The notes under the pieces were generated by a model. That model was not told where the DNA came from. It saw only the letters and a program-made list of their open reading frames with translations, and searched no databases. Of a stretch of DNA of 64,000 bases, positions 1 through 10,392 are shown in pieces; within the stretch, counting starts at the first letter, position 1, and each line of letters opens with the position of its first letter. This DNA is from Gymnothorax reevesii (lineage: Eukaryota > Chordata > Actinopteri > Anguilliformes > Muraenidae): the NCBI GenBank assembly GCA_029721435.1, contig CM056583.1, positions 93,749,575-93,813,574 on the forward strand, written 5' to 3'. A program made the translations under genes and the position numbers.

Positions 1-934
1 GAACCGATATGCCTGCTTTTTAACCTAGTTGCAGTTCTGAGAGGAAATCCGTTATTTTGCGAGCATTTAAGTCATCAAGCGATCTACAGTTAGTACCTAA
101 CTCGGGGTACACTGATAAGAACTTAACAAGTTCTAAGTGCTAAGTTAGCTAGCTAGCCAATTCGCTGCTGGGTGAAGTAAAGTGAATCATAATCATGATT
201 TACAAGATGGCTAAATTTAGAAGGGAAATTATGCCTGTATACAACGTATAGTGCATAGTAACCTGACCGTCGCACTTTGCCATCAATTAAAATGATCTTG
301 ATCGGTAGGTTTTTTTTTTTTTTCCAAAATTAAACGTTGTCTTGTTGAATATATTGAGAGTGACACTCATCGCTTCTCGGTCGTGTTGACAGCCGTCAAT
401 GTTGATGCGGCTGACGCTTTCAGTGGGCGTTTAAAAGCGTCAAGGCAACGTCTCGGAGTTTGACACGACGCTTCGCTACGCGGCCAGTGGCCGTTGGGCT
501 TAAATATTGCGTCCCATATTGAACCAATACTCGTAAATGTAAATGTCCAATACACGTCTGTCACTGAATCTAACAATATGAACAAAATAAAACACAGGAT
601 ACTAAGGCCTGCAAAATAGTCGTGGCGCTGATCTACGCAGCGCCTGTGTGTCTGTGCCTGGCTGCCTGCGTGTGTTTCTGTCACGGTTGCCTAGAGACAG
701 ACACCGCACACTGGCGCTGCTCGCAACACCCGCGGCTTTTAAAAATTCCTGATGCTGTCGTCCGTTGGAAACTTAACTGACAGAGCCACTACCCTGCACA
801 CTGTGGCATCTAGGAAAGATGCACGAACGTGGAGGAGATATGACTTGTTAGTTAGCTAGCTAGCTAGCTGCAAACTATCGTCAGATCATGCCTTTCGAGA
901 CTCGAGAACGAGCAGGAACAGTACAGAGGCTTAT
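1..934. other. non-coding stretch, no gene recognised
   Basis: No convincing coding frame was seen. There are short GCTA-type simple repeats near 143-155 and 846-868 and a T-run near 310-322. A small hairpin lies at about 413-443, where TGACGCTT pairs with AAGCGTCA. A 105-codon open frame on the minus strand (367-684) resembles no known family and is probably chance. Confidence 0.6.
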
Positions 935-1792
935 CAGGCCTACCAAAGAAAACGTAGCCTCAGCACACAAAAACTTTGAAATGCCTACATTAATCGCGGA
1001 AATAGCAACTGAAAAATAATACCCCGCTACCGAAACTGCAAAAACCGCAACATAAACTGTTGACTCGTAGCATAAGACTATGAAACTGCAACATCTGCTA
1101 TCGCATCCGTCTTTGCCATTTACTGCGCTTGCGCGTACCGGCCCAGGCTGCTTTCAGAGATAGCGGAATCAGGCGTGTCTCCTTCGGTTGGTAAGTAAAA
1201 CTTCCAAATATACGTTATTGTTAATGCAGATGTTTAACAATGAGTTGTAAGACGTAGCTGTTACATCAACATTCTCATAGTCTTAGAGTTGCCAACTTGA
1301 CGACTTTCTCAAGACGTACATATACGTCTTGAGTGAACAAACAATCCCGATTTGGAAAGTCGTCAAGTTGGCAACTCTAAGACTTTAGCGAAATCGACAG
1401 TGCATCGTTCATTTTCGGCAGGGTGACATGCTAAAATAAGCGAATTTACGAGAATGTGGATGTAACAGCTACGTCTTACAATTCATTGTTAAACATCTGC
1501 ATTAACAATAACGTCATATTTGGAAGTTTTACTTACCAACCGAAGGAGACACGCCTGATTCCGCTATCTCTGAAAGCAGCCTGGGCCGGTACGCGCAAGC
1601 GCAGTAAATGGCAAAGACGGATGCGAAAGAAGATGTTGCAGTTTCATAGTCTTATGCTACGAGTCAACAGTTTATGTTGCGGTTTTCGCAGTTTCGGTAG
1701 CGGGGTATTATTTTTCAGTTGCTATTTCCGCGATTAATGTAGGCATTTCAAAGTTTTTGTGTGCTGAGGCTACGTTTTCTTTGGTAGGCCTG
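935..1792. repeat. large inverted repeat (foldback), 343-bp arms
   Basis: The left arm (935-1277) and right arm (1450-1792) are reverse complements with only scattered differences. They are separated by about 172 bp. Inside the spacer lies a second inverted repeat of 30 bp (1279-1308 against 1355-1384), and at its centre a 26-bp near-palindrome (1308-1333), so the structure is nested three deep. The arms are GC-richer than their surroundings and contain an NRF1-like GCGC motif (about 1122-1136) and a strong splice-donor-like GTAAGT (1191-1196). This could be a foldback transposon or an inverted duplication of a promoter/first-exon region. Transcription would give a long hairpin RNA. Confidence 0.85.
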
Positions 1793-1844
1793 CTTATGTG
1801 CTGAAAGTATTTATACTGCTACAGCAACAGGGGTGGGGTTCTAC

Positions 1845-1880
1845 AAATCACCGCTGCGTTACGTAACGCTGCGGTGATTT
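1845..1880. repeat. 36-bp near-perfect palindrome
   Basis: The sequence is self-complementary over 36 bases with a single mismatch per arm and no spacer, centred on TTACGTAA. It lies about 50 bp outside the large inverted repeat. Function is unknown; cruciform formation or a transposon terminus are possible. Confidence 0.85.
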
Positions 1881-2717
1881 TCAGACCCGCCCAATAAATC
1901 CTGAACACAGAAACTTTGAAAACAGTTTGTGAAGCCTAGCACCAAAATTCAAATCGAAATGGTTGGAATGCTTTTTACACCTCTTAGAGAAATGCTTTTA
2001 TGACCTATTTAATGTGTTTAGAAGAAAATGGCTGAATTCTCTTTACACGGACTTTAAATCGCAAGTGACGTGATGCCATGGGGGGCAAAATTATTCCATA
2101 AGGAACAATTGAAAAAGACACACTAATAGATCCGTGAATACATTTTTTGACTACCGCAAATGATCAATATATAATCTGTTGGGTTTTTTTTTTTGTCTGT
2201 GCCTTTTTCCAAGGCAGAGACAATTTTTTATTATTATTATTTTTAAAATTAATTCAGGCTACGCCAACACCAAGGAGACCTTGTCTCTAAGAGTGTTCTT
2301 GAAAGCTGCACTGCTGCGGTTCTCTGCGTGTAGCACTGGTCAGGAGGTTCCGTGCAGTCGGCTTATGTCATTAGCAAGTGGGTAAAGTGAGCAGGTGTAA
2401 CTCCAGTGCTACAGTTATTGTATTTGATGAATGGCTTTGTTATATATCGACATGACTGCTTCACCTGTCTTTTATGTAACATTACAGAATAAACAGTGAG
2501 GGAGCAAAGGCTGTTGTTGGTTCACTTGGGTTTAATGACAGGTATGTATTCGGTAACTGTTGAAGGTGACATCCTATAAGCGTGCATGTAGCTAACACTT
2601 GCTTTGCTTTTTCGTAGTATAAAATGTTCAAGATGCACCTAAGCTGAGTTGCTTATTACCATTACTTTGAATATCTTACACCGATTCACGGTACTGTGTT
2701 TTGCTGCTTCATGTATT
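1881..2717. other. non-coding stretch
   Basis: AT-rich sequence with a T-run near 2185 and (ATT)n-like simple sequence near 2228-2243. No gene, recognised mobile element or conserved motif was seen. Confidence 0.5.
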
Positions 2718-2801
2718 ATATCGAGGGCTGAATGCAATAAACAGTTATGTCCAGATCTTATGTATTGGGCATAACTGTGTTTTGCAGTCAGCCCTCGATA
2801 T
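2718..2801. repeat. 84-nt hairpin (35-bp stem, 14-nt loop)
   Basis: The arms 2718-2752 and 2767-2801 are imperfect reverse complements sharing ATCGAGGGCTGA at the base and CAGTTATG near the loop. The size suits a small foldback repeat; its fold also resembles a microRNA precursor. No direct evidence separates the two. Confidence 0.7.
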
Positions 2802-3479
2802 GCTGGCTTTCGGTTCAGTAGCACCAGTTCTATCAATACATCTGTCAGTGTTGACAGGGCTTTTTGGTACACGTATTGCAACTACAGCAGCCACCGTGTT
2901 TAAAAAAGTGAGGCGCTAGAGTGCATTAATCATTTGCCATTGGATGGCAGAGCTCTCATTGTAGTATTTTTAGGAGATCCATAATGATAAAATAAAAATA
3001 AAGAGATTTGTTTTCAGATCGCCCTGGATTTCAAGCGTCTAAAAAATACACAAGGTGGAAAACATTCTGAAAAGCGGATGAAACGTGAATGTGAGATATA
3101 AATTATCACAGTCGCATAAAATGCCGAGGCAATGGAAATCGTGTTCATGCTGTGCTGTTCAATGGCTATTTAAATTTCAAAATGCAGCAATCAAACATGC
3201 GGCCTTAATAAACAGCTCTGCTCATTCAACTTCGAGAGTAAAGGCATCCACCATTTGACTGCTAATCAAGCAAGTAAACTGGAACAGGTTACTTTTCTAT
3301 TGGTTAATAGGAGACGATTCTGTAGTCCTTTATTTGGCTCCGTGCATCATGTCGCCGAAAAAAAGCTGATGTCAGTGAAGTTTTTTTCCGGAAGCATTTC
3401 ACATGCCCTTTGATGATTGGCACTTTCGTTCAAAAGTTCGGATGTTCACCCCATGGCAGCAGGTAGTGGTACTACGCCT
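2802..3479. other. non-coding stretch
   Basis: AT-rich sequence without a convincing reading frame, RNA gene or recognised mobile element. Confidence 0.45.
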
Positions 3480-3857
3480 TAAAAAAGAATCGATTCAGAA
3501 TTGTCCTAGCCCTAATATTTATACCCCATGGAAACAGGAAGTAATGAATTACTAATTAAATGTCCCTAGATACTCTGATCAACTTTGAAAAACTTCTGTA
3601 GAAATGACAGAAATACTTCAATTTCATTTATTTCCTAGGAATTGTTAGGGGTGCCAATAATTGTGGAACAGGTGATTTTATGAAAAATAATTATTTCTTA
3701 GGGATTTTTTTTCCTTAAAATTCACCTTGAGTTGAAGGTTACATATTTTTCTACAATTTCCAGTGTGAGAGTATGCGTCTGCAATAAAAATTAAATTTAT
3801 TTTAAGGCTTTTAACACATCTTAACCAGGCGTGCCAATAATTATGGAGGGCGCTGTA
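3480..3857 (+). mobile_element. Tc1/mariner remnant, terminal part
   Basis: The segment ends with the hallmark terminal sequence of a common fish/amphibian Tc1 family: GGTGCCAATAATTGTGG occurs internally and GTGCCAATAATTATGGAGGG runs to a TA at 3856-3857. The transposase coding region is absent, so this is a non-autonomous or truncated copy. The family assignment rests on recall of the terminal sequence; the left limit is approximate. Confidence 0.7.
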
Positions 3858-5343
3858 AAAGCTGCTGGGTTGCATGTTCTCAACTCTGCGCATTTACACA
3901 AATTTTCACGGCTGAATTTGGAGGGGGGTATGGGGGCGTACGCTCCACATCAGTTTTGCCAGATTGAAAAGCAATGAGGATGTGGACACTAGAGTCCGAA
4001 TGAGAAAGCGGACCCCGACAGCATATATTTTCGGGAGTCGGAAATGTATCACGAGGAGTCTTCTTCCCCGATATGTAAGTAAGCCTTCTGTTGCTTGGAA
4101 AATGTCTGACCTTAGCTAGCCAGCTAGCTACATTTAGTTTTCATTTAGATTGTTTTTATCAATAACCCCAAGCCTTTGATGATAACACTGAATATAGTGG
4201 TATATTGCCCATTGTGGTGATCAGTTTTCACATTTCTTCCGCATTAAATGTCTTTCATTTGGTTGGCAATATTTTATCTCACAGACAGATCGAGGACAAG
4301 TTTGGTCGTTCTACACTTACGAGCCAAAACATTAAAACCACTCATACTCTGCTGCGAATATTGTTGATTATATCATAACAAAGGCACATGTCAGGTCTGC
4401 AGACAGATATTAGATGATAAGCCAGCAGTTGGTTCTCGTTTTCAATGCATTCGATGTGGGAGAAATGAGAATTGTATTACTTTGACAAGGTTTGCATTCA
4501 AGGTAGAGTAGCCTATTGTCTGCCATTTCCTGACTCAGGAATATCTTTTTTTTTGTACATCGGATATATTGTTCGGTATTACAGAGAGTAATACTCACTC
4601 CTTATAGAGCATGGAAAGAGCAAGATTATTGCGCACTTATGTATTAGATGAATATTGGCAGATCAGCAGCACGGATAGTTTGCCTATTACTGAGACTCTA
4701 GGGCAAGAACAACTGAAGATGCATCGTGTAGAATATGGAGAGAAGTGTTGAGTACAGGGGAGTATGATCGCATATTGATGTGTATGTCCTTGGTTCTCAT
4801 TCACTCAATTCACCATGTGTGCAGTATGCAGACGGCACAATTTGCTGAGCCACTCTGAGAGCTTGGAAAGCCACATGGAAAGCAATTTCGGAAAGCCACT
4901 TATTTTTATTTATTTATTTATTTTTTAACATTTTCAATGCTGAATTTTCTTCAAGCTTTTTGTGCCTTTTTTATGATCCCGGCATATAATACGCGGAGAT
5001 ATAGTTATCAGTATATCCGTCCATCCGTGCGTCCGTCTCATATATATTAGTTTCCCAAGCAGAACTGGCAGTGCAGTCACATTCAAAACAGTGCAGAGCG
5101 CAGTATCCCCGTCTCCTCTACCCCAGACGAGAGGTTGCCAGCTAGGTTGCCGGATCCAGCAAGAACGTCCGCTACATGGAGCTACCATGGCTACGTTTCA
5201 TTATCACCAATGAGACTAATAACTAACTATAGCAATGGTCATATTGGTCAACTTGCCCATCACTCTTCTGTGTGGATAGCCCACTAATGTCCATTCTGTA
5301 ATCTGCGGAGAGAATGAATGAGGATTCATTTGACCGATGTCTC
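3858..5343. other. non-coding stretch with an ATTT microsatellite
   Basis: No supported gene. An (ATTT)n microsatellite lies at about 4898-4923. At 4975-5065 the sequence CCGGCATATAAT followed by repeated TCCGT motifs matches a degenerate repeat that recurs near 9065-9115, so this is part of a dispersed family. Confidence 0.5.
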
Positions 5344-5435
5344 AATAATATTTCACATTGCCATAATGGCTGTGTTAATGTTGGAACGGAATAATATTTC
5401 ACATTGCCATAATAGCTGTGTTAATGTTGGAACGG
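5344..5435. repeat. tandem duplication, 46-bp unit x2
   Basis: Positions 5344-5389 and 5390-5435 are the same 46-bp unit with one difference (GGC/AGC). The head-to-tail copy looks recent. A 106-codon open frame runs through it but matches no family I know. Confidence 0.9.
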
Positions 5436-6074
5436 TTTCCACAGCGTCTCAGCATAATGCCAGAGAAACGGACTCTAATAATGCATTGCTAATGTCAGCG
5501 ATGAAGAGCCACGGTTTTTATTACTCAAACAATTTGTTACCTAGTCAATTCGATGACCCACCTGCATACGCATCGACGTACCATGAACGAACATGCATAA
5601 CGTTATTCGACTGTAGAGAATATTTGAAATGTCAGTGACTACATTTAAATAGAATTAAGTTAGCCAAACTTGGATGAGTCTTACCTGCCGAGGAGAAAAT
5701 TAGTAACTTCAGCGTCGGTCTTCCAATTCTGCTCTGCTTTCTGCCGTCTCCATCTTTCAAAGGCATGTCCTATACAGATCCTTGTTTTGTTTCTGACTTT
5801 GTCACGACGTATTTCAGAATCATAACGAGGCCTTTTAGGTTTACTAACTTCAGACCATTTGTGCTCCGAAACGCTGGTAGCTGCAGCTCAGTGGTAACTG
5901 GCAACCTGGATGCCGAAACGCTACTGACTTCGTGATTGGGAGACAGGAGGAGGGCGGCGCAACAGGCCAAAACACAAAATGTCAACATAAACATTAGTTG
6001 TGGGCTGCAACTTTGTTTTTGTAGTGAGAATTTTTTGGCTGGACGACTGTTGTCAGTGATATAGGTATTTGAAA
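5436..6074. other. non-coding stretch
   Basis: No supported gene. A minus-strand open frame at 5770-5994 begins with a hydrophobic leader-like segment, but it is short, unflanked by splice signals I trust, and unrecognised. Confidence 0.4.
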
Positions 6075-6078
6075 TTAA

Positions 6079-8317
6079 CCCCTTTGCGCAGAAGCCAAAT
6101 ATGGCTTTTTAGGTGTTACCTGATTTAAGGCTTTATAATTCAAGATTGCAGCTTCTCAGACAGAAAAAAATTGGCTCAATTGAGTCTAGACACTTGATGC
6201 ATTTAGATTCCCATCATATTTCAGTTTATTTTTATGATTTTGGTGGAGAAACGAGGCTGCAAACACAAAAAATCTTCATGAAAATTCACCATTGAATTAG
6301 CAAAAAAAATAAAACTGACAAATGAAAAACTGCTGGGGCTTAAATCTATACATTTCTGGGATCATAAACTTCTTGACCACAAGTACAGTTCATCTTGAAC
6401 ATTACATTCTAGATTACCCGCTTGCTATTAGCCAAATTAGACAGCTATCCAGGTGTCTCCCCAAAGTCTGAGATTCATCAAAATGGTTCACTGTCAAATC
6501 ATACATTAATCACACATTTAACACAAATTAACTTTTGGGGCATGAAATACAGCATGAACTAATGATTTTCTGGTTGAGTTTAGTATGAATTTATCAATAT
6601 CAGTGCAGTTGAACATCATTGGTCACCAGTAACCTCTCCAAACACAAAACATGGCTTTTCTCCATAATAAAGTTAACAATATTGTCGGTTTTTCTTCGAA
6701 GTCCCCCAAGCATTAAATAAAGTGCTGATTAAACAGCTATAACATTCACGCTGCAATGAAAAGCTAACCGCTCTCACATCTGAGCTCATAACCTTACACC
6801 TTGTAAGGGTAAAAACTCACTAACTCAGTAATATCTGAATTCTGAAATGCACCTTATTTTAACAGAATAGAAATGTCACTTTCTGAAAAAAATCAAACGA
6901 CGTATACCTCCATATTGAACAGAATGGTGTAATGAACGTACCGAGGGATCTACCAACGTGCGTGTGCTCCATGCATTTGGAGAAACGAAAACCTCAGCAT
7001 TCAATGTCTTTAAACACGGTACAAATTCTACAGCAAAAAGCCATATTGAGCAAAATGCAAACAGAGTAGAAGTACACCTGTTTTCTTCATTGATGCCCTC
7101 CTCCAGAGACAGATGTATCGGGTAGAAGGAACCCTCCAGTACTGTTTCATTCGGAATAATTCCCATTGACTGCGTCCATACAACATGTGTCTCGTAAATG
7201 AAACTGAAAACTTCAGGCCGGTTTCGGGTGCCTTTGATCCTCTGATATCGCATCTTATTGTCCGATCAATGTATTTCAGTTATTGAGGAAAGTTTAAGCA
7301 CTCGAGAAACAAGTCTATCAATACATCGTTACCGTGGAAGCTTAACAAGGGCGTGAACTATAACTGTAGAGTTACGCGGATGAGTCTGAGTATATAATTG
7401 AGTGACTGGCTGTCGACACCAGTACTTGGGTGGATAGAGGGGAGCGCTGAATTTGTCAATGGAGGAATATACGCGTTAATCCACGGGAGAGAACTACGTA
7501 TATTTTGTATGTTATGACTGTAATTGACAGTAGAATGTGAGAGAATCAATACTATGTCGGATTTTTAGTTCACCTGACGAAGTCAGATGAGCTTATGTCA
7601 TGGCCTGTTTGTCCGTCATTCCTCGTTGTCGTTCGTCGTCCGTAAACATCTTCTCCTCTGAAACCACTGGGCCTATGAAGCTGAAACTTGACAGGTACCT
7701 TCCTACCCATGAGGACACCAAAGTTTGTTCAAGGCGTTCTGATCCGATTTCAAACTTGGCCGCCACAGAGGCAATATTTAAAATCTCATAATTGGCCATC
7801 TGAAAGCTATTTATGCACATATTCAGCTGAAATTTGCTATGTAGTTCGTACGTGGCATGATACATCACATATCTAGTTTGAGTTAAACTGCTTCTTACTC
7901 ACCCTTGAGTGGTCAGGTGAGCTACAGGGCCCGTGGCACTATTTTTTGCTTCACAAAACGCATTTTTTTAACCACTAACTGGAATACTGTTGACTCACTG
8001 TAGCTAAATTGGTTGCTACAGAGTACTACGTTTTTTTCTGTCGCAGGTGATAATTTTTTATAATTACTGGATTGATACTATGGGCAAGGATTTTGACCAG
8101 TTTGCACATCAGGCTTAGCTGAGGAGTTTAATTCATGCAACTCCTAAAAAACAGGGATTGGAGGGAACTTCTCCATACTCCAAATCGCGTTTCAGCTCTG
8201 CCTGCTTGTGAATATTCAATAGCTGATCCGGGGGTGCCATCTCGTGGTCGAGTACTGTAACTAAGTGCTTAAATTTGCATATCTATAGTCGCGCGCGTCT
8301 TCATCTGCAGAAAGGGG
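6079..8317. mobile_element. piggyBac-like non-autonomous DNA transposon, copy 1
   Basis: The element is bounded by TTAA on both sides (6075-6078 and 8318-8321). Its ends start CCCCTTTGCGCAGAAG and, in reverse complement, CCCCTTTCTGCAGATG. A TTAA target duplication and CCC-starting inverted ends are diagnostic of the piggyBac superfamily. The interior matches a second copy at 43883-45649 over most of its length. No transposase frame is present, so it would depend on a helper. Copy 1 carries a roughly 0.38-kb insertion (about 7569-7947) that copy 2 lacks. Confidence 0.85.
7569..7947. repeat. repeat insertion inside piggyBac copy 1
   Basis: Comparing the two piggyBac copies shows that this block interrupts a T-run which is continuous in copy 2. 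It begins with GTTCACCTGACGAAGTCAG and ends with GGTCAGGTGAGCTACAGGGC, so its ends are partly inverted. The interior (TGGCCGCCACAGAGGC) resembles sequence near 46560-46585, suggesting a dispersed family. No coding capacity is evident. Confidence 0.65.
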
Positions 8318-8394
8318 TTAACATCATTCTTTAATGTCTGGTGATGTATCAGGGCCATTTCATGATTAATCAACATAAAATTCTCACATATTGC

Positions 8395-9222
8395 TCCTTT
8401 AACTGGTGCTATTCATATTCTGGAATTTCTGAGATTTAAAATTTTTTTTTGTTGCCATGGAAACCAGCTTAACTTATGGAAAATTTTTCTTCCAGTAACT
8501 GTTGTTCATGGGTTGGCAAGTGTCCTTGTACACGCTGCCGTATAATATAGTTCAAATCTTCATACTCTGTACTCACCAATGTACTTGCTTAGTTTTTAAT
8601 TGCTTTTATGTTTTTGCGACTTTCTGTATACGCTTCTGCTTTTGATTGTTTTTATCTTTTCTTGACTGTCTGAATATGTTTTTGGACGATCACTCACTAT
8701 AGGTGCCTTGCCACCTATGTGATGTCATCCTGACTGTTGTCAAAGTTAAATAAAACAGAAAATGAGAGTTGGGAGCGTTTCCAGAGCAGAAGTTTAAAAC
8801 CGCTCAATATTTTTCATCAAAACTGTCTATGCATTTTAGTCAGTCCCTAAACTGGAGCCTTTTGGTATTATGAAATTTCTGAGATTTTAACTTTTTTCTA
8901 TGTTTTCATGGAAAAAAGATTATCTTACTGAAAGTGAGGGTGCGGATCCTTTCCGAAGGAGTACTCAAGTATCGTTAAATATTTATTAACCAAACTTACT
9001 GCTGATATCAATAAGGTCCTTACCTGGTGCCTTTTGGTAGTTTGATATTTCTGAGTTTTTATCCCCCCGGCATATAATGTAGGGGGATTTAGTCATCAGT
9101 GTGTCCGTCAGTCTGTTATCATTTTGTTTCCGGAGCAGAACTCGAACATTGTTCAATATTTTTAAAATAATCTTGTGCATATTAATCAGGTCCTAGACTG
9201 GTGCCTTTTGATATTTTGGGAT
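8395..9222. repeat. degenerate tandem/dispersed repeat units
   Basis: Three to four diverged units of roughly 150-200 bp share a block order: GAGCAGAA, then CAATATTTTT, then TGGTGCCTTTTGGTAT, then TTCTGAG and ATGGAAA. Examples start near 8400, 8780, 8950 and 9120. A related fragment lies at 4975-5065. This looks like an old satellite or the remains of one element duplicated in place. Confidence 0.5.
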
Positions 9223-9808
9223 TTAACATAACATAACATGAGTGGCGAGAACAGACCATTCATCCCAACTAGGCTCGCCAGTTTCTTTTTGCTATTGTGA
9301 GTATGACACTTCAGATACTCAATGGTATCTAGCTTTAAGTCAAGCCTGCTCTTGAAAATTCCCTGCCTCAACAATATTGTCAGGCAAGCTATTCCACGTT
9401 AAAATTACTCTTTAGGTGAAAAAATATTTCCTAATAGCCATGCTAAATTTACCTTTGATCAACTACCATTTGTGACCCCAGGTTATACTAACAAAACTTG
9501 GCCGAAGGAATCCTACATAATTCACTTCGTTAATACCTTTAACATGTATAAAGACCTCAGTCAAATCACCCCTAAGTCTCCTTTTCCTAAGACGAAAGGA
9601 TCTCCAGCCTGTTTTCATAACTTTCATCTTTTTTACCTGGAATTAGCTTAGTTGCTCTTCTCTGAACTTTTTCTAGACCCTCTAGATCTTTCTTAAAGTA
9701 TGGTCCCCAGAACTATAAACAGTACTTTAGATGTGGTCTGATGAATGTGTTGTACAAGAGAAGTAGGACCTCCTTAGATTTGTACTCAATGCTTCTGGCA
9801 ATGTATTG
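9223..9808 (-). mobile_element. CR1-like LINE, 3' end, copy A
   Basis: On the minus strand this is the 3' end of the LINE family that recurs at 14440-16813, 47578-50619 and 58773-61805. It ends in short TAACA/TGTTA repeats at 9223-9238. Only the end of the reverse transcriptase ORF and the 3' UTR remain (for example SRLDLKLDTIEYL). It is 5'-truncated as usual for target-primed insertion and stops about 15 bp from the Gmr1-like element. Confidence 0.85.
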
Positions 9809-9822
9809 TTATGGCCCCAATT

Positions 9823-10286
9823 TGTTATTACATTTAAAACAACAGCAACAGCAAGGGATGACACACAGTTTTTAAGAACTTAAACACATTTAATTTCCAA
9901 CAAACAAAGACAACTAAACAACTAAACTACTGACCAAGATTGAATCTATAAAAAAAAACGGAAATATTTACAGTCCCTTGTTTTGGGGTGGCGTGGTGAT
10001 GTCCTGGGTGAAAAAAAAATCCACAACAGAAACTCCACAGGTCTTGAACAGAATGAAAGGTCTGGTCACATGTATCCTTCTTCTTGCAATTTCTCCTACT
10101 ACTTTACTGTCTCAATTCTTTTCCTTATATACTCTTTTGCAGACCCCACCCACATTTAGACCTCTTTTTTTTTATTTTCTGAGACTTGCCCCAGACATGT
10201 CCAGGACATGTCTAAACATGACTCCAGTCTGAGCTTAACAAAAAAAAGGTAAATACTGCCATCTAGTGGCCTATATTCACATTACA
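9823..10286 (-). repeat. 3' LTR of Gmr1-like element
   Basis: 464 bp, running TG...CA. It contains the same blocks as the right-hand repeat, including CAGACATGTCCAGGACATGT and TACTGCCATCTAGTGGCC. Just outside it lies GGCCCCAATT, which resembles the primer-binding-site flank inside the other LTR. Confidence 0.85.
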
Positions 10287-10298
10287 CCTCCATTCCAA
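10287..10298 (-). promoter_or_regulatory. putative polypurine tract
   Basis: Read on the minus strand, a purine-rich GGAATGGAGG stands directly before the LTR start TGTAATG. This is the expected position for plus-strand priming. Confidence 0.6.
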
Positions 10299-10392
10299 AA
10301 GGGAAAAATTTTGACTCCGAAAGGCAAAATTTTTCTTTTCAATACAAAATGGTTAAGTGAACGCTTGTCTATATATACATATCATACAATAT

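Noticed and set aside
367..684. 105-codon minus-strand frame with a hydrophobic segment
   Set aside because: No family resemblance, no splice sites I trust, and it overlaps hairpin-forming DNA.
1456..1737. 93-codon frame
   Set aside because: Lies in the right arm of the inverted repeat; the same DNA exists reversed in the left arm and no family matches.
7593..7876. Three overlapping frames on both strands
   Set aside because: They fall in the repeat inserted into the piggyBac copy and are mutual shadows.
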